A DNA stretch of 64,000 bases from Gammaproteobacteria bacterium (GTDB taxonomy: Bacteria > Pseudomonadota > Gammaproteobacteria > Pseudomonadales > Halieaceae): NCBI GenBank assembly GCA_024644535.1, contig JAHEKX010000003.1:62001-126000 (forward strand), in the 5' to 3' direction. The translations under genes and the position numbers were made by a program. The notes under the pieces were generated by a model, which worked only from the letters and a program-made list of their open reading frames with translations, ran no database searches and was not told the origin of the DNA. Each line of letters begins with the position of its first letter. The stretch's first letter is position 1. Shown here in pieces: positions 57,295 to 64,000 of the stretch.

Positions 57295-59438
57295 AAAAGA
57301 CTCTAAGCTTTCTTGCCGTGACCGCCATAACTGGCGCTTTTATTTCGGCGTGCACAGACCCTGTTACAACGACCTCTCAGCCGACCAATATTCGCGTTCA
57401 GGACTACCCAGTAACGCAGAAAAACCCTGTCAGCGATACGTACTTTGGTACTGAAGTGATCGATCCCTATCGCTGGCTTGAAGACGACCGCAGCGAGGAA
57501 ACTGGCGCCTGGGTAAAAGATCAGAACCGAGTGACTCAGGCTTACTTACAGCAACTGCCAGGCCGCGATCGTCTGCGTGAAAGACTCACCCGCCTGATGG
57601 ATTACGAACGAGAAAGCGCTCCGTTTATCGAGGGTGACTACACCTATTTTTACCGTAACAACGGTCTGCAAAATCAGTCGGTGGTGTATCGCATCAAAAA
57701 TGGGTCGACTGAAGAAGAAATATTTTTAGACCCTAACACTTTCAGCAACGATGGCACGGTGTCGATGTCATCACTGCGCTTTTCAGAAGACGGCTTCATG
57801 GCCGCATACCAACTATCCCAAGGTGGCAGTGACTGGCGCACCATTCAAATTATCAACACAGCAACAAAAGAGCCCGTTGACGAAGTGATCCGCAACGTCA
57901 AATTCAGTGGCATCAGCTGGCGCGGTAACGAAGGGATTTACTTTAGCCGTTACGACCAACCTGATGGCAGTGAGCTATCGGCAAAAACTGACCACCACAA
58001 ACTGTACTATCACCAAATTGGCACGCCCACTTCGCAGGACGCTTTGGTGTTTGGTGCCAGCGCAAATCAAAAATATCGCTACGTATCGGGCAGTGTCAGC
58101 GAAGACAACCGCTACCTAGCTATTTATGCGGCGAATACAACGTCGGGCAACGAGCTCTACCTACAAGACCTAAGCACCGACACTCAGACACTTATTACCG
58201 TATTAGATCATGAGGACTCAGATACCTCGCTGGTGCACACCGAGGGCAATACGCTGTTTTTTCAGACGAACTTGAACGCCCCCAATACCAAGCTTGTGCG
58301 TGCCACGGTTACTAAACCCACACCCAATGCTTGGATTGACCTGATACCAGAAACCGAAAACGTATTAGACCTAAGCACTGGTGGCGGCTATTTCTTTGCA
58401 CACTACATGGTTGATGCAATTTCACAGATAACGCAGTATAACACTGCAGGTGAAACCGTAAGAACGATTGAACTTCCAGGCCCCGGTACGGCGTCAGGTC
58501 TATCGGGTAAAGTGGACGCCGATACGCTGTACTTCAGCTTCACCAACTACAAAACACCCTCGACCTTATATCGCCTTAACCCAAGTTCAGGAGAGAGCGC
58601 TGCATACCGCGCATCTAAGGCGCAATTCGCCAGTGCTGACTACGAGTCAAAGCAGATCTTCTATACCTCCAAAGACGGCACACGCGTGCCCATGATTATT
58701 ACCTTCAAGAAGGGTATTGCCTTAAATGGCGACAACCCCGCCATGCTGTACGGCTACGGCGGTTTTAACATCAGCCTTACGCCAAGCTTTTCGGCCACCA
58801 TTGCCGCGTGGTTAGAAGAGGGAGGTATCTACGCGGTGGCGAACATGCGTGGGGGCGGCGAATATGGCAAAGCGTGGCACCTAGCTGGCACCAAAATGCA
58901 GAAACAAAACGTCTTTGACGATTTCATCGCCGCGGGCAATTATTTGGTCGACCAAGGGTATACGAGCCACAGCAAATTAGCGATTCGCGGAGGCTCAAAC
59001 GGTGGCTTACTGGTCGGCGCAGTCATGACCCAACAACCCGACTTTGCAACAGTTGCACTACCCGCCGTCGGGGTTATGGATATGTTGCGCTACCACACCT
59101 TCACGGCTGGAGCGGGCTGGGCCTACGATTATGGTACCGCAGACGATTCAGCCGAGATGTTTAAGTACCTCTTGGGTTACTCACCAGTTCATAATGTAAG
59201 AGCCGGTGTGCACTACCCCGCGACACTCGTCACAACCGCGGATCACGACGACCGCGTGGTACCAGCGCACTCATTCAAATTTGCCGCGCACCTCCAAGAC
59301 AAACAAGCTGGCGAGGCGCCTGTACTTATTCGTATCGAAACTGACGCCGGCCATGGCGCTGGAACACCGACCTCAAAAATCATCGATCAGTATGTCGATA
59401 TCTTTGCCTTTACTCTGTACCACCTAGGGCAGAAATAG
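57291..59438 (+). CDS. Prolyl oligopeptidase family (S9A) lipoprotein
   Basis: A 715-residue serine peptidase with an N-terminal lipoprotein signal (lipobox ISAC), a seven-bladed beta-propeller (about residues 100-430) and a C-terminal alpha/beta hydrolase domain. The nucleophile is in GGSNGG, and the Asp and His follow in TTADHDDRV and DAGHGAG. It probably cleaves proline-containing oligopeptides in the periplasm. It is coupled to the M48 gene by ATGA and converges on the next gene with a 29-bp overlap. Confidence 0.93.
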   Translation: MKKTLSFLAVTAITGAFISACTDPVTTTSQPTNIRVQDYPVTQKNPVSDTYFGTEVIDPYRWLEDDRSEETGAWVKDQNRVTQAYLQQLPGRDRLRERLTRLMDYERESAPFIEGDYTYFYRNNGLQNQSVVYRIKNGSTEEEIFLDPNTFSNDGTVSMSSLRFSEDGFMAAYQLSQGGSDWRTIQIINTATKEPVDEVIRNVKFSGISWRGNEGIYFSRYDQPDGSELSAKTDHHKLYYHQIGTPTSQDALVFGASANQKYRYVSGSVSEDNRYLAIYAANTTSGNELYLQDLSTDTQTLITVLDHEDSDTSLVHTEGNTLFFQTNLNAPNTKLVRATVTKPTPNAWIDLIPETENVLDLSTGGGYFFAHYMVDAISQITQYNTAGETVRTIELPGPGTASGLSGKVDADTLYFSFTNYKTPSTLYRLNPSSGESAAYRASKAQFASADYESKQIFYTSKDGTRVPMIITFKKGIALNGDNPAMLYGYGGFNISLTPSFSATIAAWLEEGGIYAVANMRGGGEYGKAWHLAGTKMQKQNVFDDFIAAGNYLVDQGYTSHSKLAIRGGSNGGLLVGAVMTQQPDFATVALPAVGVMDMLRYHTFTAGAGWAYDYGTADDSAEMFKYLLGYSPVHNVRAGVHYPATLVTTADHDDRVVPAHSFKFAAHLQDKQAGEAPVLIRIETDAGHGAGTPTSKIIDQYVDIFAFTLYHLGQK

Positions 59439-60591
59439 TTTGAGCTGCTGGGGTGCGAACCTGCACCTCAGCAATTTCACTTGCAAACGTATTAGCCAAG
59501 AAATCTCTCGCAACACTTTGTTTCTGAGCATCACTGGACAACGTCATTTCAAAAAATGCACCAACCGCAACCTGGGTAATCCACTGTTGCTGAACGACGT
59601 TCATGGCATTTTCAGGAACAGGGTCCTCACACAGAACCGGCCGATCTTGTTGATCTATGCCGATACTTTCGTCCCCCAGCAAATCGTACCAGGGCTCGTC
59701 TAAATCGCCCTCGGTATTGCGCAGCACGGCCCAACAACCAATCACATCCACGTTATCCAAAAACCGGAACGCGGCGGTAGGGCCTGAAAAAGCAGTGTGT
59801 GCACCGCCTTCAATACTTAACAGCCAAGCATCAGGAGATTTGGCTTGAATGGGGGCCGCATTGGTTTCGTAGGGTACCAGCACATCATAGGTGCCCCCGA
59901 TCATCATAAAAGGCACAGAGCGAGACACAAAAAAGCGCTCGGTAAAGAGTGAACTGGGCCCGGCGATAGAGATCGCCGCGTCGATTCTTGGGTCTCTCAT
60001 CGTCGGATGATACGCCAGTAAAGTGGAAGTAAAGCCACCTAATGAGACCCCCATTACACCAATGCGCTCTGGGTCGATGAGCCCACTTAGCACGTCGTCC
60101 TGTCGCCCTGATCGCTCTAGCAAGGTATCAATCAAGAACGACACATCAGCGGGTTGATTCACCACGTCCTTCACAAAAGGACCGCCCTGGGCGTACATAT
60201 TAGTTAAGGGAAAGTCCACCATCGCAACCACAAACCCCAGACCCGCCAGATAACGCCCTAAGTATTCGCCCCCTTTATGTGAAGACGAAAACCCATGGCT
60301 GTATATCACCAGAGGCAACTGCTGTTTTTGCGCGGACTCAAAGTCAGGAAAAAATACCAAACCCGCTAATTCACGCCCTGATTTTGCCGGCACATCTTTA
60401 TTGGCTTGAGTGCCTCTTGTGTCGTCCTGCAGAGTAATCGACTCGTTGTGGACAGAATAGTAGCGCAAAGCAGCTCTTTGACCGGTCTCCGAACCCTCAG
60501 GAAACCCTTGCGGTGCATACACCAAAGCCATGCCCGCCAAAAGTAATGCGACCACGAGTAGGACATAGAAACCAATCTTTAAAGCTCTCAC
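59410..60591 (-). CDS. Secreted or membrane-anchored alpha/beta hydrolase
   Basis: A 393-residue hydrolase with an N-terminal membrane helix (residues 5-27) and a catalytic domain with the nucleophile elbow GVSLGG. The fold resembles PAF-acetylhydrolase/dienelactone-hydrolase-like esterases; the His is probably in the [10 protein letters not shown] segment and the Asp nearby. Substrate is unknown. The start is GTG behind GGAGG. The coding end overlaps the convergent prolyl oligopeptidase gene by 29 bp. Confidence 0.82.
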   Translation of the reverse strand: MRALKIGFYVLLVVALLLAGMALVYAPQGFPEGSETGQRAALRYYSVHNESITLQDDTRGTQANKDVPAKSGRELAGLVFFPDFESAQKQQLPLVIYSHGFSSSHKGGEYLGRYLAGLGFVVAMVDFPLTNMYAQGGPFVKDVVNQPADVSFLIDTLLERSGRQDDVLSGLIDPERIGVMGVSLGGFTSTLLAYHPTMRDPRIDAAISIAGPSSLFTERFFVSRSVPFMMIGGTYDVLVPYETNAAPIQAKSPDAWLLSIEGGAHTAFSGPTAAFRFLDNVDVIGCWAVLRNTEGDLDEPWYDLLGDESIGIDQQDRPVLCEDPVPENAMNVVQQQWITQVAVGAFFEMTLSSDAQKQSVARDFLANTFASEIAEVQVRTPAAQTISALGGTE

Positions 60592-60758
60592 GGGACCTCC
60601 AATTTATACGAATTTCATAAGTATTGTCGACCACGCCGAGTTGTTTGCGCAAGTCGCAGCAGCTGCGCTTAATAAAATCGTGTCCCCCCTGTAGCGAGAA
60701 AATCTCATCCGCTTAGCCACCCGTCTCGTATAGCTTAAAATTATTCGAGTACTAGATC

Positions 60759-61289
60759 ATGTCCAACTGGCGAGCGCGCTTAATTCTGCTAAATAACACC
60801 ACGCTTGGTAACGCCCTGGCTTTTAACGGCTTTTGGGCACTCGCCTGTGTGGGCCAAGATGCAGCGCTACCCTTCACAGTCGCGGCACTCGCGATTTTAA
60901 TCCTAGCGACACAGAACGTTGTAAAGACCTGTTTACTCGCGGCAAGGATTGCCACCATCGGCATACTGGTGGATGTTGTATTCACGCGCAGCGAAATTTT
61001 TGTGTTCCCAGAACACGCCTTTGTGCCATTGTGGCTTGCACTTTTATGGCTAGGGTTTAGTACCACCCTTGTGCGCAGCCTTAAATTTTTGAATCGCCAC
61101 CTGCTGCTAGCCGCCTTATTTGGCGCTATCGGGGGGCCGAGCAGCTACTTTGCCGGATATCGCTTCGGTGCGGTAGAATTTGGTTATCCACTTGCCACCA
61201 CGCTGCTAGTTTTGGCTGTAACTTGGGCCTGTTTACTTCCTTTATTTTTTACGCTTGCAAGGCAACTTCACGATGAAGATCTGGCTTAA
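60759..61289 (+). CDS. DUF2878-family integral membrane protein
   Basis: A 176-residue membrane protein with five or six hydrophobic helices filling nearly the whole chain, and the conserved region GPSSYFAGYRFGAVEFG typical of DUF2878. No enzyme activity is known. The family is known from clusters with DUF1365, cyclopropane-fatty-acid-synthase-like enzymes, chalcone-isomerase-like proteins and lipocalins. It overlaps the next gene by 17 bp. Confidence 0.8.
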   Translation: MSNWRARLILLNNTTLGNALAFNGFWALACVGQDAALPFTVAALAILILATQNVVKTCLLAARIATIGILVDVVFTRSEIFVFPEHAFVPLWLALLWLGFSTTLVRSLKFLNRHLLLAALFGAIGGPSSYFAGYRFGAVEFGYPLATTLLVLAVTWACLLPLFFTLARQLHDEDLA

Positions 61290-61815
61290 ATTAGTACTCA
61301 CACTTAGCCTGTTATGGTGCACATCGCTTTTTGCTCTTTCAAGCACAGCAAGGGTTGACCCAAACACTTGGCTCGAGGTGGGCCGAGCGCGTTTGTCGGT
61401 ACTTTTCTTTGACGTTTATGACTCCATCTTAAAAACGCCCTCGGGCCAATACCATGGCCACCAGCAGCCAGTAGCTCTTGAAATTCACTACCTTCGCGAT
61501 ATCAAAGCCAGCGCCTTGGTCAAACAAACACTAAAAGAATGGGACTCACTAGGGGTTAGTTCCACCACTTATCTACCGTTCGTCGAGCCTCTAGAGGCAC
61601 TGTGGCCCGACATCAAAAAAGGAGATTCTTTGATCTTTATCGTCTTACCCGATGGATCAAATACGTTTTACTATAACAGTGAAGAGCTGGGCGGCTTGGA
61701 TCACCCCCAATTCGGTCAGTATTTTTTAGATATCTGGGTATCGCCCAACACGAGTCGCCCAGAACTACGAGCACAACTACTAGGATCAGACACATGCGAC
61801 ACTTTGGCCTGCTAA
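61273..61815 (+). CDS. Chalcone-isomerase-like secreted protein
   Basis: A 180-residue protein with an N-terminal signal peptide (about residues 1-19) and a domain of the bacterial chalcone-isomerase-like family (LEVGRARLSVLFFDVYDSIL, then ALEIHYLRDI and the ending FGQYFLDIWVSP). Bacterial members are thought to bind lipophilic ligands such as fatty acids; isomerase activity is not expected. The start is chosen from the signal peptide. It overlaps the lipocalin gene by 22 bp. Confidence 0.8.
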   Translation: MKIWLKLVLTLSLLWCTSLFALSSTARVDPNTWLEVGRARLSVLFFDVYDSILKTPSGQYHGHQQPVALEIHYLRDIKASALVKQTLKEWDSLGVSSTTYLPFVEPLEALWPDIKKGDSLIFIVLPDGSNTFYYNSEELGGLDHPQFGQYFLDIWVSPNTSRPELRAQLLGSDTCDTLAC

Positions 61816-62333
61816 TCGTATGCTTATGGCTTGCTAGCTGCACAGGAGTGCCCCAGGGCATCGTTGCCGTCAATAATTTTGATCAGAATCGCTACCTAGG
61901 CCAATGGTACGAGGTCGCCCGAATTGAAAACCGCTTTGAAGAAGGCCTGCAGCAAGTAACGGCGACTTATACGGTGCGCGCTGACGGTGGTATTAATGTA
62001 CTCAATCAAGGTTATTCCGCAGACGAGCAAAAGTGGCAGAAAGCCGAAGGTAAAGCCTACTTCGTTGACTCGCCCGACACTGCCCACCTGAAAGTGTCTT
62101 TTTTTGGTCCCTTTTATGCGTCTTATGTCGTTTTCAAACTTGATCCCGACTACGGTTATGCTTTCGTCACGGGCAACACGAAAGAGTATCTTTGGTTATT
62201 GGCACGCACCCCCACCGTAAGTGACCAAGTTAAGCAAGAATTTTTGGGCGATGTGGAGGCACTCGGCTATCCGCTCGACCAGTTGGTGTGGGTCGACCAA
62301 GAAATACCTAAACCGGTGCGCTCTTACCCGTAA
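61794..62333 (+). CDS. blc: Outer-membrane lipoprotein lipocalin Blc
   Basis: A 179-residue bacterial lipocalin: lipoprotein signal with lipobox LASC, the GxW motif (YLGQWYEVARIENRFEEG) at the barrel entrance, and the later TGNTKEYLWLLARTP block. Blc binds lysophospholipids or fatty acids at the outer membrane. It is the last gene of an overlapping trio. Confidence 0.9.
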   Translation: MRHFGLLIVCLWLASCTGVPQGIVAVNNFDQNRYLGQWYEVARIENRFEEGLQQVTATYTVRADGGINVLNQGYSADEQKWQKAEGKAYFVDSPDTAHLKVSFFGPFYASYVVFKLDPDYGYAFVTGNTKEYLWLLARTPTVSDQVKQEFLGDVEALGYPLDQLVWVDQEIPKPVRSYP

Positions 62334-62421
62334 TTTGTGCGGGATTAAACTTAGCACCCAGAGCAACATTGAGGTACGATTCGTGCTGGTAGCCCAAGAC
62401 ACGAAAAAAAGGAAAGCCTCA

Positions 62422-64000
62422 GTGGTACAGTCGATGATGCGAGCACTCGTTGCAGTATGCTTAGTGAGCCTGACAGCATGCATGGGCGGTGAATCAAAAG
62501 TGGAGCAAGGCAACCGTGAAGGTGTGCTTCATTACGGTAACGGATCCGAACCCCAGGGCCTGGATCCACACGTCGTTACTGGCGTACCGGAAAACAAAAT
62601 CATTAGAACCCTATTTGAGGGTCTCGCCGTCAAAAACCCCTACACGCTCGAGCCGGAACCTGGTGTTGCAGAAAGTTGGGATATCAGTGACGACGGCAAG
62701 AAAATCGTGTTCCATATTAATCCAAAAGCGCGCTGGTCGAATGGCGACCCAGTAACAGCTCATGATTACGTATGGTCATGGCGTCGTGCGCTTGACCCCA
62801 ACATGGGCAACCAATACGCCTATATGCTGTACCCTTTGTTAAATGCAGAAGCCTACGCAACGGGCACGCTTGATGATGCCGAACAGCTGGGCGTTAAAGC
62901 AGCCGATGACCTCACGCTGGTCGTAACATTAAATGCACCAACCCCGTACTTTATTCAGCTGATGGACCATTACTCAACCTTTGCTGTACATCCAGACACT
63001 GTTAGCAAGTTTGGTGGCGCTACTGATCGCTTCACCCCATGGACACGAGTCGGCAACATGGTCAGTAATGGTCCCTTTGTGTTGACCGAATGGAAATTGA
63101 ATCGCTACATCCGCTTAGAGAAAAACCCACTGTATTGGAATGCCGACAACGTCAAACTTAACGCTGTCATGTTCTACCCAACCGAGAATCTCACCAGCGA
63201 AGAGCGCATGTTCCGCGCCGGCCAGCTACATTACACGAACGAAGTACCCCTTGAAAAAATTCCTGTCTACCAGGGCATAGACAACTCGCCCTTTGTGCAA
63301 GCGCCTTATCTGGGCACTTACTACTACTTACTGAATACCCAAAAAGCGCCGGTGGACGACGTGCGTGTTCGCAAGGCGCTCTCTATGGCTGTTGATCGCG
63401 AGACCTTGGTCAACACAGTGCTGCAAAACGCCTACGTTCCTGCCTACTCCATTACGCCTCCCGATACCTTAGGGTACTTCCCACCAAAAACTTTTGGCTA
63501 TGATCCAGATCGCGCACGTCAACTGTTAGCAGAGGCGGGGTACCCCGATGGTAAGAATTGGCCTGGACTAGAGCTGACGTACAACACCAGTGAAAACCAC
63601 CGAAAAGTAGCTGTAGCCATCCAGCAAATGTGGAAAGACGTGCTGAATATTGAGGTATCACTCGCCAACCAAGAGTGGAAAGTTTACCTAGATTCGGTTA
63701 ACCAAATGAACTTTCAAATAGCGCGCCGCGGCTGGATCGGCGACTACGTCGACGCCAACAACTTCCTAGATCTATTTATTACCGAAGGTGGCAACAACAA
63801 TACTGGGTACACGGACCCTGTATACGACGAAATCATCTTGCGCGAAGCGCCCAACGCAACGGCGCGTGAACAGCGCTATGCCCTGTTTCGCCAAGCTGAA
63901 ACAATGCTGATGGAAGAAATGCCTATCATCCCTATTTACACCTACACCAGCAAACATTTGATACACCCCAGTGTTAAGGGTATGCCATCTAATTTAATGG
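62422..64000 (+). CDS. Oligopeptide-binding lipoprotein OppA-like, 3' end outside the window
   Basis: Substrate-binding protein of a peptide ABC transporter (SBP family 5). It begins with a GTG behind AGGA; an ATG four codons later is also possible. A lipoprotein signal ends in lipobox LTAC. Family landmarks are EPQGLDPHVVTG, ARWSNGDPVTAHDYVWSWRR, VRVRKALSMAVDRETLV and a W-R-G-W-I-G-DYVDANNF block; this resembles the E. coli OppA/MppA type. About 526 codons are visible without a stop; the C-terminus is missing. No permease or ATPase is seen within the window. Confidence 0.9.
   Translation, partial: MVQSMMRALVAVCLVSLTACMGGESKVEQGNREGVLHYGNGSEPQGLDPHVVTGVPENKIIRTLFEGLAVKNPYTLEPEPGVAESWDISDDGKKIVFHINPKARWSNGDPVTAHDYVWSWRRALDPNMGNQYAYMLYPLLNAEAYATGTLDDAEQLGVKAADDLTLVVTLNAPTPYFIQLMDHYSTFAVHPDTVSKFGGATDRFTPWTRVGNMVSNGPFVLTEWKLNRYIRLEKNPLYWNADNVKLNAVMFYPTENLTSEERMFRAGQLHYTNEVPLEKIPVYQGIDNSPFVQAPYLGTYYYLLNTQKAPVDDVRVRKALSMAVDRETLVNTVLQNAYVPAYSITPPDTLGYFPPKTFGYDPDRARQLLAEAGYPDGKNWPGLELTYNTSENHRKVAVAIQQMWKDVLNIEVSLANQEWKVYLDSVNQMNFQIARRGWIGDYVDANNFLDLFITEGGNNNTGYTDPVYDEIILREAPNATAREQRYALFRQAETMLMEEMPIIPIYTYTSKHLIHPSVKGMPSNLM

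Overview
The window comes from a gammaproteobacterial chromosome of moderate GC content. The evidence is the gene order tRNA-Tyr/Gly/Thr-tufB, tRNA-Trp-secE-nusG-rplKAJL-rpoBC and rpsLG-fusA-tufA next to the S10-spc ribosomal operon, together with gshA, cysQ, a yrfG-type nucleotidase, plsB, gpsA and pilU. The 407-residue EF-Tu with an extra acidic, glycine-rich stretch in the G domain, the MoaA sequence style and the DUF2878/lipocalin cluster resemble marine Cellvibrionales-like bacteria, but that placement is an inference from memory and was not tested by phylogeny.

Positions 1-29,500 form a translation and transcription superlocus, almost all on the minus strand. Read in the direction of transcription it runs: tRNA-Tyr, tRNA-Gly, tRNA-Thr(GGT), tufB, terminator; tRNA-Trp, secE, nusG, rplK, rplA, rplJ, rplL, rpoB, rpoC, terminator; rpsL, rpsG, fusA, tufA, terminator; then a fresh promoter and rpsJ-rplC-rplD-rplW-rplB-rpsS-rplV-rpsC-rplP-rpmC-rpsQ-rplN-rplX-rplE-rpsN-rpsH-rplF-rplR-rpsE-rpmD-rplO (rplO runs off the left edge). 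The block is interrupted once, between tufA and rpsJ, by two plus-strand membrane-protein genes (a double-TM2 protein and a DMT/EamA exporter). The two tuf genes match over about 1300 bp including the terminator; the first visible difference is in the start codon itself (GTG versus ATG). A tRNA-Thr(TGT) gene fires divergently from the tRNA-Tyr promoter.

Positions 29,500-43,000 hold accessory and housekeeping genes: a LemA/M48-protease pair, a short AraC-type regulator, two tandem membrane diguanylate cyclases, a Prx5-type peroxiredoxin, a DASS carboxylate transporter overlapping a secreted paraoxonase-like beta-propeller, and moaA followed by a MoxR AAA ATPase and a CoxE-like VWA protein.

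Positions 42,800-64,000 hold an RND efflux pump operon whose last gene is pilU, then gshA and cysQ (convergent), a YrfG-like nucleotidase, a phospholipid-synthesis run (HAD-PlsC fusion, plsB, gpsA), a lipoprotein M48 protease with a lipoprotein prolyl oligopeptidase, a convergent alpha/beta hydrolase, an overlapping trio DUF2878 / chalcone-isomerase-like / lipocalin, and the start of an OppA-like lipoprotein that runs off the right edge.

I found no CRISPR array, prophage, insertion sequence or obvious defence system. The most interesting material lies in unusual pairings of known families (lactonase with carboxylate transporter, RND pump with PilU, TM2/DMT inserted at the str-S10 junction) and in structured non-coding spacers. 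No stretch longer than about 300 bases lacks a gene.
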